Below are positions 43,128-52,641 of a stretch of DNA of 64,000 nt, piece after piece. Positions within the stretch are counted from its first letter, which is position 1. Each line of letters begins with the position of its first letter. The notes under the pieces were generated by a model. That model saw only the letters and a list, made by a program, of their open reading frames with translations, made no database searches and was not told the origin of the DNA. This stretch comes from Mycobacterium xenopi (GTDB taxonomy: Bacteria; Actinomycetota; Actinomycetes; Mycobacteriales; Mycobacteriaceae). The translations under genes and the position numbers were made by a program. Location of the stretch: positions 620,001 to 684,000 of the forward strand of contig NZ_AP022314.1 in assembly GCF_009936235.1 (NCBI RefSeq). Reading direction: 5' to 3'.

Positions 43128-44381
43128 ATGCCTACCGTCAATCTAGCCCCCGGGTTCGACTTTCTCGACCCCGACATCAACGTCAAGGGCCTGCCGGTCA
43201 AGGAGTTCGCCGAGCTGCGCAAAGCAGAGCCGATCCGCTGGATCGAACAGGCGCCGGGCAAGGGTGGCGGCTTCAACGACGGCGGCTACTGGGCGATCAC
43301 CAAGCACAAGGACGTCAAGGAGGTGTCGCTGCGCAGCGACGTCTTCTCCAGCTACGAGAACTGCGTCATTCCACGCTTCCCCGACGACATGGCGCGCGAG
43401 GACATCGAGGTGCAGCGGTTCGTGATGCTCAACATGGACGCGCCGCACCACACCCGGCTGCGCAAGATCATCTCCCGCGGCTTTACCCCGCGCGCCATCG
43501 GCCGGCTGCGCGACGAGCTCAACCGGCGCGCCCAAACCATCGCCAAGACGGCCGCCGCCCAGGGTGCTGGCGACTTCGTCGAGCAGGTGTCGTGCGAGTT
43601 GCCGTTGCAGGCAATCGCCGACCTGCTCGGGGTGCCGCAGGACGACCGCGACAAGTTGTTCCGGTGGTCGAACGAGATGACCGGCAACGAGGATCCCGAG
43701 TACGCCGATATCGATCCCAAGGCGTCGTCGGCCGAGCTGATCATGTACGCCATGAAGATGGCCGAGGAAAAGGCCAGGAATCCCGGCGAGGACATCGTCA
43801 CGCAGCTGATCCAGGCCGACATCGACGGCGAGAAGCTGTCCGACGACGAGTTCGGCTTTTTCGTGGTGATGCTCGCGGTGGCCGGCAACGAGACCACCCG
43901 AAACTCCATCACCCACGGCATGATCGCGTTTTCCGAACACCCCGACCAATGGGAGCTGTTCAAAAAGGACCGCCCGCAGACTGCGGTTGACGAGATCGTC
44001 CGCTGGGCCACCCCGGTGACCTGTTTCCAGCGCACCGCGCTCCAGGACTACGAACTGTCTGGTGTGCAGATCAAGAAGGGCCAGCGAGTCGTGATGTTCT
44101 ACCGCTCGGCCAATTTCGACGAAGAGGTCTTCGACGACCCTTACACCTTCAATATCCTGCGCGATCCCAACCCGCACGTCGGATTCGGCGGCACCGGGGC
44201 GCACTACTGCATCGGTGCTAACTTGGCACGGATGACGATCGAGCTGATTTTCAACGCGGTGGCCGACCATATGCCCGACCTGAAACCGCTCTCGGAGCCC
44301 GAGCGGCTGCGCTCCGGGTGGCTGAACGGGATCAAGCACTGGCAGGTCGACTACACCGGCAAGTGCCCGGTCGCGCACTGA
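43128..44381 (+). CDS. cyp125: Cytochrome P450 CYP125, steroid C26 monooxygenase
   Basis: 417 residues. Oxidises the terminal methyl of the cholesterol side chain, starting catabolism (Mtb Rv3545c). Heme-binding loop FGGTGAHYCIGANLARM with the axial cysteine, I-helix LAVAGNETTRNS, and the K-helix region AVDEIVRWATPVTCFQRTAL. Start ATG 43128 with AGGAGC upstream; in-frame codons before it overlap the operator. The stop shares a base with the fadE28 start (TGATG). Heads the KstR-controlled cyp125-fadE28-fadE29-chsH2-chsH1-ltp2 operon. Needs a ferredoxin and reductase from elsewhere. Confidence 0.95.
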   Translation: MPTVNLAPGFDFLDPDINVKGLPVKEFAELRKAEPIRWIEQAPGKGGGFNDGGYWAITKHKDVKEVSLRSDVFSSYENCVIPRFPDDMAREDIEVQRFVMLNMDAPHHTRLRKIISRGFTPRAIGRLRDELNRRAQTIAKTAAAQGAGDFVEQVSCELPLQAIADLLGVPQDDRDKLFRWSNEMTGNEDPEYADIDPKASSAELIMYAMKMAEEKARNPGEDIVTQLIQADIDGEKLSDDEFGFFVVMLAVAGNETTRNSITHGMIAFSEHPDQWELFKKDRPQTAVDEIVRWATPVTCFQRTALQDYELSGVQIKKGQRVVMFYRSANFDEEVFDDPYTFNILRDPNPHVGFGGTGAHYCIGANLARMTIELIFNAVADHMPDLKPLSEPERLRSGWLNGIKHWQVDYTGKCPVAH

Positions 44382-45457
44382 TGGACTTCACACCTGACGC
44401 GGCGCAGCAGGCTGTCGCCGATGTGGTTACCTCGGTGCTGCAACGGGATTCGAGTTGGCAGGCGCTGGTCGACGGCGGTGTCACGGCATTGCCGGTGCCG
44501 GAACGGTTGGGCGGTGACGGTGTCGGCCTGGCCGAGGTGGCGACCGCGCTGACCGAGCTGGGCCGTCACGCGGTTATCACGCCGGCGTTGGCCACCTTGG
44601 GATTTGGTGTGGTGCCGCTGCGGGAGTTGGCGTCCGAGGCTCAGCAGGACCGCTACCTGGCCAGCGTGGCCAAAGGGACGGTGCTGACTGCCGCGTTGAA
44701 TGAACCAGGTGCAGCGCTGCCCGAGCGGCCGGCGACAACATTCGTGCACAGCCGGCTGTCGGGAACCAAGGTGGGTGTCGGGTATGCCGAGCAAGCGGAA
44801 TGGATGGTGGTCAGCACCGACAGCGCCGTGGTCGTGGTGTCGCCGAACGCCGACGGTGTCGAGCTGGTCCGCACCCCGACGTCCAATGGCAGCGACGAGT
44901 ACACCGTCACGTTTACCGACGTGCCGGTCTCAGAGCAGGATGTGTTGACCGGTGCTGCTGTCGATCGGGTCAACCAGCTGGCGCTGGCGATGATCGGCGC
45001 CTACGCCGACGGGCTGGTGGCCGGAGCGCTGCGGCTCACCGCCGACTACGTGGCCAACCGGCACCAGTTCGGCAAACCGCTGTCGACGTTTCAGACTGTC
45101 GCCGCGCAACTAGCTGAAGTTTATATCGCCTCGCGCACAATCGATTTAGCTGCCAAATCCGTGATTTGGCGACTGGCCGAGGGCCTTGATGCCGACGAGG
45201 ACCTCGGCGTGCTCGGGTATTGGGTGACGTCCCAGGCGCCGCCGGTGATGCAAACCTGTCACCACTTGCATGGCGGTATCGGCGTCGATATCACCTACCC
45301 GATGACCCGCTACTACTCCACGATCAAGGACCTGACCCGGTTGCTTGGCGGGCCGTCGCATCGTCTTGACCTGGTGGCGATCCCAAGCGCGGCGAAGCCG
45401 GGTGCAGCGGCTCGCGATCCAGACGGTTTGGTAGGAGCGCAATGTTCATCGACCTGA
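44381..45457 (+). CDS. fadE28: Acyl-CoA dehydrogenase FadE28 (ChsE1)
   Basis: 358 residues. Forms an alpha2beta2 heterotetramer with FadE29 that dehydrogenates the three-carbon cholesterol side-chain thioester. Acyl-CoA dehydrogenase fold is clear (MDFTPDAAQQAVADVV, RHQFGKPLSTFQTVAAQLAE, HHLHGGIGVDITYPMTRYYS). As in this heteromeric subclass, it supplies one half of the FAD site and lacks the complete set of active-site residues on its own. Overlaps the fadE29 start by 16 bases. Confidence 0.92.
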   Translation: MDFTPDAAQQAVADVVTSVLQRDSSWQALVDGGVTALPVPERLGGDGVGLAEVATALTELGRHAVITPALATLGFGVVPLRELASEAQQDRYLASVAKGTVLTAALNEPGAALPERPATTFVHSRLSGTKVGVGYAEQAEWMVVSTDSAVVVVSPNADGVELVRTPTSNGSDEYTVTFTDVPVSEQDVLTGAAVDRVNQLALAMIGAYADGLVAGALRLTADYVANRHQFGKPLSTFQTVAAQLAEVYIASRTIDLAAKSVIWRLAEGLDADEDLGVLGYWVTSQAPPVMQTCHHLHGGIGVDITYPMTRYYSTIKDLTRLLGGPSHRLDLVAIPSAAKPGAAARDPDGLVGAQCSST

Positions 45458-46605
45458 CCCCCGAACAGCGCGAGCTGCAAGCCGAACTGCGGCAATACTT
45501 CTCGACGCTGCTCACGCCCGAAGAGGCGGAGGAGATGAAGACCGACAGGCACGGCAAGGCCTACCAGGAGGTGGTACGGCGCATGGGCCGTGACGGCTGG
45601 CTGGGTGTGGGCTGGCCCAAGGAATACGGCGGACGCGGTTTCGGGCCTCTCGAGCAGCAGATCTTCGTCAACGAAGCGTCACGGGCTGACGTGCAACTGC
45701 CGTATGTCACGCTGCAAACCGTCGGCCCCACCCTGCAGGTGTACGGCACCGAAGAGCAGAAGAAGAAGTTCCTGCCGGCGATCCTGGCCGGTGAGATACA
45801 TTTTGCGATCGGCTACACCGAGCCGGAAGCCGGCACCGACCTGGCGTCACTGCGCACCACCGCGGTCCGCGACGGCGACCACTATATCGTCAACGGCCAG
45901 AAGATCTTCACCACCGGCGCACACGAAGCGGACTACATCTGGCTAGCGTGCCGCACCGATCCGAATGCCCCAAAACACAAAGGCATTTCGATTTTGATCG
46001 TCGACACCAAGGATCCCGGATACTCGTGGACGCCGATTATCAGCAACGACGGCGCGCATCACACCAACGCCAGCTACTACAGCGACGTGCGGGTGCCGGT
46101 CGACATGTTGGTCGGCAAGGAGAACGACGGCTGGCGGCTGATCACCACTCAGCTCAACCACGAACGGGTGATGCTCGGCCCGGCAGGGCGCATCGCCGGC
46201 ATCTACGATCGCGTGCACGCCTGGGCATGCAAGCCTCAGGCCGACGGGCTGGCCCCGATCGACCACGCAGGCGTGCGCCGGGCACTCGGTGAGATGCACG
46301 CGGTGTGGCGCATCAACGAGCTGCTGAACTGGCAGGTGGCCGCCGCGGGGGAGACCATCGATGTCGCGGACGCCGCAGCGACGAAAGTCTTTTCCACTGA
46401 ACGAGTTCAAGCGATCGGCCGACTTGCCGAGGAGATCGTCGGCCGGTTCGGCAACCCCGCCGAGCCCCACACGGCCGAGCTGCTGGAGTGGTTGGACGTG
46501 CAGACCAAACGCAACCTGGTCATCACGTTCGGCGGCGGTGTCAACGAGGTAATGCGGGAAATGATCGCCGCCGCGGGTCTCAAGGTGCCGAGGGTGCCGC
46601 GATGA
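45442..46605 (+). CDS. fadE29: Acyl-CoA dehydrogenase FadE29 (ChsE2)
   Basis: 387 residues, the partner of FadE28 in the ChsE1-ChsE2 dehydrogenase acting on 3-oxo-pregnene-carboxyl-CoA. Motifs: GWPKEYGGRGFGPLEQQIFV, FAIGYTEPEAGTDLASLRTT, and the C-terminal FSTERVQAIGRLAEEIVGRF. ATG at 45442 has TAGGAGCGC upstream. The 3' end overlaps chsH2 as ATGA. Corresponds to Mtb Rv3543c. Confidence 0.93.
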   Translation: MFIDLTPEQRELQAELRQYFSTLLTPEEAEEMKTDRHGKAYQEVVRRMGRDGWLGVGWPKEYGGRGFGPLEQQIFVNEASRADVQLPYVTLQTVGPTLQVYGTEEQKKKFLPAILAGEIHFAIGYTEPEAGTDLASLRTTAVRDGDHYIVNGQKIFTTGAHEADYIWLACRTDPNAPKHKGISILIVDTKDPGYSWTPIISNDGAHHTNASYYSDVRVPVDMLVGKENDGWRLITTQLNHERVMLGPAGRIAGIYDRVHAWACKPQADGLAPIDHAGVRRALGEMHAVWRINELLNWQVAAAGETIDVADAAATKVFSTERVQAIGRLAEEIVGRFGNPAEPHTAELLEWLDVQTKRNLVITFGGGVNEVMREMIAAAGLKVPRVPR

Positions 46606-47558
46606 CCACGGTGGGCGACATCCAGGAAGCGGTTGCACAGGTCAAGGCGGCTGGGCGAAGCAAGCCACGGTTGGGCCGCGACCCAGTGAACCAGCCGATG
46701 ATCAACAACTGGGTCGAGGCCATCGGCGATCGCAACCCGATCTACGTCGACGAGGCAGCCGCCCATGCCGCCGGTCATCCCGGAATTGTGGCACCGCCAG
46801 CCATGATTCAGGTGTGGACGATGATGGGGCTAGGTGGTGTCCGCCCTGACGACGACCCGCTGGGCCGGATCATCCAGCTGTTCGACGACGCCGGCTATGT
46901 CGGGGTGGTGGCGACCAACTGCGAGCAGACCTATCACCGGTATCTGCGCCCGGGCGAAGAAGTCAGCGTCAGCGCCGAACTCGGCGACGTGATCGGGCCC
47001 AAACAAACCGCTCTGGGCGAAGGCTGGTTCATCAACCAGCACATCGTGTGGCAGGTCGGCGACGAAGACGTAGCCGAAATGAACTGGCGCATACTCAAAT
47101 TCCGGCCGAAGGATGCCGACAGGCCAGCTGTGCCCGAGGACCTTGATCCAGCGGCTCTGATGCGGCCGGCAGCCTCGCGTGACACGAAGTTCTTCTGGGA
47201 CGGCGTCAACGCTCACGAGCTGCGAATCCAGCGCCGCGCGGACGGCAGCCTGCAGCACCCGCCGGTGCCGGCCGTTTGGCAAGACAAAGAAGCGCCGGTC
47301 GACTATGTGGTGGCCAGCGGCAAGGGCACAGTGTTTAGCTACGTGGTGCACCATGCGCCGAAAGTTCCCGGCCGCACACTGCCCTTCGTCGTCGCTTTGG
47401 TCGAGCTGGAGGAAGGCGTCCGCATGCTCGGCGAACTGCGCAATGTCGACCCGGCGAAGGTAGAGATCGGAATGCCGGTTCGCGCAATCTATCTGGACTT
47501 CCCGGCCAGCGACAGCGGACCGGAGTGGACACTTTACGCCTGGGAGCCGGACACATGA
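46602..47558 (+). CDS. chsH2: ChsH2, MaoC-like hydratase fused to DUF35
   Basis: 318 residues: an N-terminal MaoC hot-dog domain (about 1-165; NWVEAIGDRNPIYVDEAAAH) and a C-terminal DUF35 OB-fold (about 185-310; YVVASGKGTVFSYVVHHAPK). With ChsH1 it hydrates the side-chain enoyl-CoA, and the DUF35 part docks the aldolase Ltp2 encoded downstream. The hydratase His-Asp pair is expected in one subunit only. The start overlaps the fadE29 stop. Equivalent to Mtb Rv3542c. Intact. Confidence 0.93.
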   Translation: MTTVGDIQEAVAQVKAAGRSKPRLGRDPVNQPMINNWVEAIGDRNPIYVDEAAAHAAGHPGIVAPPAMIQVWTMMGLGGVRPDDDPLGRIIQLFDDAGYVGVVATNCEQTYHRYLRPGEEVSVSAELGDVIGPKQTALGEGWFINQHIVWQVGDEDVAEMNWRILKFRPKDADRPAVPEDLDPAALMRPAASRDTKFFWDGVNAHELRIQRRADGSLQHPPVPAVWQDKEAPVDYVVASGKGTVFSYVVHHAPKVPGRTLPFVVALVELEEGVRMLGELRNVDPAKVEIGMPVRAIYLDFPASDSGPEWTLYAWEPDT

Positions 47559-47968
47559 GCGCCCCAGCGGTGCAAGTCGGGACCAAGCTGCCGGAGCTGT
47601 CGATCTACGGCGATCCCACGTTTATCATCTCGACAGCGTTGGCCACCCGCGACTTTCAAGACGTGCACCACGACCGGGACAAGGCACAAGCCAAGGGCTC
47701 GAAGGACATCTTCGTCAACATCCTGACTGATACCGGGCTGGTGCAGCGGTATGTGACTGACTGGGCCGGCCCGTCGGCGCTGATCAAGTCGATTTCGCTG
47801 CGGCTGGGCGTGCCGTGGTATGCCTACGACACGGTGACCTTCTCCGGTGAAGTCACCGCGATCGAGGGTGGGGTGATCACAGTGAACGTGGTGGGCCGCA
47901 ACAGCCTTGGCGATCATGTCATCGCGACGACCACGCTGACGATCGGCGGTGGCGATGCTGTCGGGTAA
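47555..47968 (+). CDS. chsH1: ChsH1, MaoC-like enoyl-CoA hydratase subunit
   Basis: 137 residues of a single hot-dog fold, equivalent to Mtb Rv3541c. Contains the hydratase motif TRDFQDVHHDRDKAQAKGSK with the catalytic Asp and His. Pairs with ChsH2 to add water to the steroid enoyl-CoA. Its ATG overlaps the chsH2 stop by four bases; its 3' end overlaps ltp2 by 14. Short and hydrophilic, cytosolic. Confidence 0.93.
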   Translation: MSAPAVQVGTKLPELSIYGDPTFIISTALATRDFQDVHHDRDKAQAKGSKDIFVNILTDTGLVQRYVTDWAGPSALIKSISLRLGVPWYAYDTVTFSGEVTAIEGGVITVNVVGRNSLGDHVIATTTLTIGGGDAVG

Positions 47969-49115
47969 GGCTGCGATCGTCGGCATCGGGGCCACAGACT
48001 TCTCGAAAGACTCCGGCCGCAGCGAACTGCGGCTGGCCGCCGAAGCGGTCCAAGACGCACTCGATGACGCCGGGCTGAGCCCGTCCGACGTCGACGGGCT
48101 GACCACGTTCACAATGGACAGCAACACCGAGATCGCCGTCGCACGGGCGGCGGGAATCGGCGAGTTGACGTTCTTTTCCAAGATTCACTACGGCGGCGGC
48201 GCGGCGTGCGCGATCATCCAGCAGGCGGCGATCGCTGTCGCCACCGGGATCGCCAATGTGGTTGTGGCATATCGTGCGTTCAACGAGCGCTCCGGAATGC
48301 GATTCGGCCAGGTCCAGACCCGGCTGACGGAGAACGCCGATTCCACCGGCGTGGACAACTCGTTCTCGTATCCGCATGGGCTTTCCACCCCGGCCGCGCA
48401 GGTCGCGATGATCGCCAGGCGCTACATGCACCTGTCGGGTGCGACCAGCCGCGACTTCGGTGTGATCTCAGTGGCGGACCGCAAACATGCCGCGAAGAAC
48501 CCGAAGGCGTATTTCTACCAAAAGCCGATAACGATTGAGGATCACCAGAATTCGCGGTGGATCGCCGAGCCGCTGCGGCTGCTGGACTGCTGTCAGGAGA
48601 CCGACGGAGCGGTCGCGATTGTGGTGACCTCGGTGGAGCGCGCGAAAGACCTCAAGCACCGGCCGGCTGTCGTCGAGGCGGCTGCTCAAGGCTCTAGCCC
48701 CGACCAGTACACCATGGTCAGTTACTACCGGCCCGAGCTCGACGGCCTGCCCGAGATGGGTCTGGTCGGTCGGCAACTGTGGCAGCAGTCCGGGCTCAAG
48801 CCGGCCGACATCCAGACCGCGGTGCTCTACGACCACTTCACTCCGTTCACGCTAATTCAGTTGGAGGAGTTGGGTTTCTGCGGCAAAGGCGAAGCCAAGG
48901 ACTTCATCGCCGACGGCGCGATCGAAATCGGCGGGCGGCTGCCCATCAACACACACGGCGGCCAGCTCGGGGAGGCCTATATCCACGGCATGAACGGCAT
49001 CGCCGAAGGGGTGCGCCAACTTCGGGGCACCTCGGTGAACCAGGTCCCGAACGTCGAGCATGTCTTGGTGACGGCTGGCACCGGGGTGCCGACGTCCGGC
49101 TTAATCCTGGGCTGA
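47955..49115 (+). CDS. ltp2: Ltp2, thiolase-fold retro-aldolase
   Basis: 386 residues of the lipid-transfer protein/thiolase family (Mtb Rv3540c). With the ChsH2 DUF35 domain it cleaves the beta-hydroxy thioester to androstenedione and propionyl-CoA. Conserved parts: KAAIVGIGATDFSKDSGRSE, AFNERSGMRFGQVQTR, NTHGGQLGEAYIHGMNGIAE. Thiolase catalytic cysteines are not conserved, as expected for an aldolase. ATG 47955 is chosen; a GTG two codons earlier is possible. Last gene of the cyp125 operon. Confidence 0.92.
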   Translation: MLSGKAAIVGIGATDFSKDSGRSELRLAAEAVQDALDDAGLSPSDVDGLTTFTMDSNTEIAVARAAGIGELTFFSKIHYGGGAACAIIQQAAIAVATGIANVVVAYRAFNERSGMRFGQVQTRLTENADSTGVDNSFSYPHGLSTPAAQVAMIARRYMHLSGATSRDFGVISVADRKHAAKNPKAYFYQKPITIEDHQNSRWIAEPLRLLDCCQETDGAVAIVVTSVERAKDLKHRPAVVEAAAQGSSPDQYTMVSYYRPELDGLPEMGLVGRQLWQQSGLKPADIQTAVLYDHFTPFTLIQLEELGFCGKGEAKDFIADGAIEIGGRLPINTHGGQLGEAYIHGMNGIAEGVRQLRGTSVNQVPNVEHVLVTAGTGVPTSGLILG

Positions 49116-49194
49116 CGCGCGTCGATCGTAACGTCACGGCGGAATCTAGCCGGATGTTCCTACGGCCGGAGTCGCATTCGGGGCCGCGAGGAAT

Positions 49195-50064
49195 CTACGC
49201 GGGCACCAACTCCACTCCGCTGAGCACCACCGCGTTGTCGCGGGCGGGCGCCACCACACTGGCCAGCAGCCGGCCGTCGGCTTTCCAGATGCCGGCCTTG
49301 AGCGTCTCGCCGGGAAATGCCACACCGGAGAATCGTGCGCCGAAGGAGGCAACCGCGCCGGCATCCCCGTCCAGCATCGCGTCGACCATCGTCTTGCACG
49401 TCATGCCGTAGGTACACAACCCGTGCAGGATCGGTCGCGGAAAGCCCGCAGCGGCAGCAAATTCGGGATCCGAATGCAGCGGATTGCGGTCGCCGCAGAG
49501 CCGGTACAGCAACGCCTGCTGCGGCAGCACCGGGATGTCGACCTCGACGTCCGGTGCCCGCTCCGGTGCGGCGGCCGACGACCCGCCGCCTGAGGGCCCA
49601 CGCTCGCCGCCGAACCCGCCCTCGCCGCGGGCGAAAATCGAGCGCCGCTGCGTCCACAACGGTGCTCCGTCCGACGCGGTCACCGATGTCTCGAGGACCA
49701 CCACCGCGGCCTTGCCCTTGTCCCATACCTCGGAGATCCGGCTTATGGCACGGGCACTTCCGGACGGCGGCAGCGGCGCGGGCACCCTGACCTCTTCGGA
49801 GGCGTGCAGGATCTTGGCCAAGTCGATGTCCACCCCCGGCCAGCTCACTTTCGGCGGCTCCACCTCGTGAAACGACGCCGCGACACACCCGAATGTCGGT
49901 AGCACCTGGGGGGTATGGTCGCGCACGTAGCTGAGCTCACGCGGGCTGAGGGGATCTGCTCCTGCGCCCAGGGCCAGGTTATAGAGCTGCACATCTGTTG
50001 CTGTCCAGGAGAATTCGACGGCTCCGAATTCGGCGCCAAGTGCAACGCTTGGATCAATTGGCAT
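49195..50064 (-). CDS. MaoC-family (R)-enoyl-CoA hydratase (Rv3538-like)
   Basis: 289 residues with two hot-dog repeats, the hydratase-2 layout. The C-terminal repeat carries the motif LCGDRNPLHSDPEFAAAAGF followed by RPILHGLCTYGMTCK. Equivalent to Mtb Rv3538, a hydratase for steroid side-chain enoyl-CoA. A glycine/serine-rich linker joins the two halves. The ATG overlaps the true kstD stop by 11 bases, so it is co-transcribed with kstD from the KstR promoter at 51761-51774. Confidence 0.9.
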   Translation of the reverse strand: MPIDPSVALGAEFGAVEFSWTATDVQLYNLALGAGADPLSPRELSYVRDHTPQVLPTFGCVAASFHEVEPPKVSWPGVDIDLAKILHASEEVRVPAPLPPSGSARAISRISEVWDKGKAAVVVLETSVTASDGAPLWTQRRSIFARGEGGFGGERGPSGGGSSAAAPERAPDVEVDIPVLPQQALLYRLCGDRNPLHSDPEFAAAAGFPRPILHGLCTYGMTCKTMVDAMLDGDAGAVASFGARFSGVAFPGETLKAGIWKADGRLLASVVAPARDNAVVLSGVELVPA

Positions 50065-51759
50065 CTGTAGGCGCCTCCCGTACTGCTTCAGCGATGTGCA
50101 ATGCCGCCAGGTAGCCGAATGTCATTGCCGGTCCGATGGTTCCACCCGGACCGGGGTAGGTGTGTCCCATTACCGGGGCGCTGACGTTGCCCGCGGCGTA
50201 GAGCCCTTCGATGACGGTGCCGTCGTCGCGCAGTGCGCGACCGTGGACGTCGGTGCGGATGCCGCCCTTGGTGCCCAGATCACCGGGCACCATTTTGACC
50301 GCATAGTAGGGGGATGTTTCAGCTCGCCCAGGCTCGGGTTGGGCTTGTTGGTCGGATCGCTGTAGTAGCGGTCGTAGGCGCTTTCCCCCCGGTGGAAGTC
50401 CTCGTCGACGCCCGCGCGGGCGAACCCGTTGAACCGTTCCACGGTGCGCACCAGCCCGTCGACGTCCACGCCGATCTTCTTGGCCAGCTCTGTGATGGTG
50501 TCGGCCATCACCACGACTCCGGATTCCAGCCATTTGCGTGGGATGCGTTGCCCGCCTTGCAGGCCGGCGAACAAATACCGGTCGCGGCACTGCTGGTCCA
50601 TGATCATCCACGCCGGAATGTTCTCACCTGGTCCCGGCCCCTGGCCCCATTTTCCGCCGTACATCCGGTGGGTGGCCTCGACATACGGCAGCGCCTCGTT
50701 CATAAAGCGTTGGCCGGCGGCGTTGACGATGATCGAGCCGGGCGCGTTGCGTTCGGACAGCGCGAACCACGGCCCGTTCGGCAGCGGGATCGTCGGACCC
50801 CACCATGCATCCTCCATCAAATCCAAAGCAGCGCCGAGCTTTTCAGCAGCCACAATCCCATCGCCGGTATTGGCGGCCGCGCCCACCGTCCAGTCGGCGT
50901 TGATCGGGGCACGCTGGTATTTGACCCGCATCTGCTCGTTGCGTTCGAATCCGCCGCAGGCCAAGATGACGCCACGCCTGGCCTTGATCAGCCGTGGCTC
51001 CGCCGATTCCGTCCCACTGGTATCGCGCACGTATACGCCACGCACCGCGCCGTTTTCGACGTAGAGATCGGTCAGGGCGGTGTTGAGCAGCACGGGTACA
51101 CCGGCCTCCCGCAACCCGATCCGAAGCGGCGCAATCAACGCGCGGCCCATCCCGACGAGGTTCTTGCCGGTCGCCTTGGCCCAGAAGGTGCGAGCAGCCA
51201 CTCGTATGCTGCGCAGAAAACCCTTCGGGTGGCGCTTGAGCAGGTTGAGCCGCACGTAATCCTGCTGCATCACGACAACATTCATCGGTACCTTGCTGTA
51301 CGGCGGCTCCAGGCCGGGCAAATCAGCGCCAAGTTTGTTGGCGTCGAACGGTTTCGGCTCGATCGAGCGGCCACCGGGGCGGCCGCCGTCGGCCTCGGGG
51401 TAGTAGTCGGAGTAGCCGGGCACCCAGCACATCTTCAGCGGTGTGTGCTTCAGCACGAACGACAGCATCTCGGGGCCGCGTTGCAGGTAAGTGTCGATGC
51501 GCTGCGGTTCGACGACGTCTCCGATGATTCCGTGCAGATAGCGACGGGCAGCTTCGGGTGTATCGCGGACCCCGTCGCGCTTGAGGACCTCGTTGTTGGG
51601 GATCCACACGCCGCCACCGGATCGGGCGGTCGACCCGCCGTAGTGCGGGGCCTTTTCGATGACTATTGTCGAGAGGCCCCGGTGGGCGGCGGCAAGGGCG
51701 GCGACCATGCCGGCGCCGCCACTGCCGACCACGACGACGTCGAACTCCTGAGCTGTCAT
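50054..51759 (-). pseudogene. kstD: 3-ketosteroid delta-1-dehydrogenase, single-base frameshift
   Basis: FAD enzyme that introduces the C1-C2 double bond into ring A of androstenedione. N-terminal FAD loop DVVVVGSGGAGMVAALAAAH, then GGSTARSGGGVWIPNN, and a central catalytic region. The first frame is normal up to PSLGELKHPP, then shifts at a G run (plus-strand 50309-50313). The true C-terminus follows in another frame (YYAVKMVPGDLGTKGGIRTD, YAAGNVSAPVMGHTYPGPGG). One extra base there restores 568 residues, normal for the family. The lost part binds FAD and substrate, so a real mutation would inactivate the enzyme; a homopolymer error is equally possible. Start ATG 51759, likely leaderless. 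Confidence 0.9.
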
Positions 51760-51760
51760 G

Positions 51761-51774
51761 TAGAACACGTTATA
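51761..51774. promoter_or_regulatory. KstR box between kstD and hsaE
   Basis: TAGAACACGTTATA fits TnnAACnnGTTnnA. It ends one base before the kstD start codon and overlaps a TAACGT -10 for kstD and, on the other strand, TAGAAT, a possible -10 for hsaE. One operator can silence both directions. Confidence 0.9.
51767..51772 (-). promoter_or_regulatory. Leaderless -10 for kstD (TAACGT)
   Basis: TAACGT, seven bases before the kstD ATG at 51759, inside the KstR box. There is no room for a ribosome binding site. Confidence 0.6.
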
Positions 51775-51831
51775 GAATTGCCAGGGGCTGTCGCTACTGC
51801 CCCGGTCACAGCCACGAGGGGACTTCGGTTC

Positions 51832-52617
51832 ATGCTTTCAACCGCCATCCGGGAAGCGCTCGCCGCCGATCTGGCAAGGGCGGAGCGCAGCCGGGAGCCG
51901 ATCGCCCCGTTGACGTCGGCCCACCCGCAGATCGACCCCGTCGACGCATACGAAATCCAGTTGATCAATATCCGCCGGCGGGTGGCCGCGGGTGCCCGGG
52001 TGGTGGGCCACAAGGTGGGGTTGTCGTCGGTGGCGATGCAGCAGATGATGGGGGTCGACGAGCCCGACTACGGGCATTTGCTCGACGAGATGCAGGTGTT
52101 CGAGCACATCCCGGTGCGGGCGGCGAAGTACCTGTATCCGCGGGTGGAGGTCGAGGTCGGTTTCATTTTGGCCGCTGATCTGCCGGGCGCGCAGTGCAGC
52201 GAGGACGACGTGCTGGGTGCGACGGCGGCGTTGGTCCCCGCGATCGAGTTGATCGACACCCGGATCACCGACTGGAACATCGCGTTGTGCGACACCATCG
52301 CCGACAACGCGTCCTCGGCGGGGTTTGTGCTCGGCGAGGCCCGGGTTTCGCCGGCCGAGGTCGACGTCACCGGGATCGAGGCGGTGTTGGCGCGCAACGG
52401 TGAGGTGGTGGCCAAGGGCCGCAGTGATGCCGTGTTGGGTAATCCGGTCACCGCGGTGGCCTGGCTGGCCCGCAAGGTGGAAAGTTTTGGTGTGCGGCTG
52501 CGAGAAGGTGACATCGTGTTGCCGGGCTCGTGCACCCGAGCCGTCGACGCCCGGCCCGGCGATACGTTCGTCGCGGAGTTCGACGGCCTGGGGTCGGTGC
52601 GGTTGTCTTTCGAATAG
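51832..52617 (+). CDS. hsaE: HsaE, 2-hydroxyhexa-2,4-dienoate hydratase
   Basis: 261 residues of the MhpD family. Adds water to the dienoate released from steroid rings A/B (Mtb Rv3536c). Motifs: RVVGHKVGLSSVAMQQMMGV, PRVEVEVGFILAADLPG (metal-binding glutamates), AIELIDTRITDWN. The ATG at 51832 has GAGGGGAC upstream. A much longer in-frame open region reaches back antisense through kstD and is rejected. Leads the hsaE-hsaG-hsaF operon from the shared KstR promoter. Confidence 0.93.
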   Translation: MLSTAIREALAADLARAERSREPIAPLTSAHPQIDPVDAYEIQLINIRRRVAAGARVVGHKVGLSSVAMQQMMGVDEPDYGHLLDEMQVFEHIPVRAAKYLYPRVEVEVGFILAADLPGAQCSEDDVLGATAALVPAIELIDTRITDWNIALCDTIADNASSAGFVLGEARVSPAEVDVTGIEAVLARNGEVVAKGRSDAVLGNPVTAVAWLARKVESFGVRLREGDIVLPGSCTRAVDARPGDTFVAEFDGLGSVRLSFE

Positions 52618-52641
52618 GGCTTTCGAATCAGAGGAGCGTTC

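Noticed and set aside
50314..51831. A long plus-strand open frame leading into hsaE
   Set aside because: It is antisense to kstD and has no similarity. HsaE has its own ATG and ribosome binding site at 51832.
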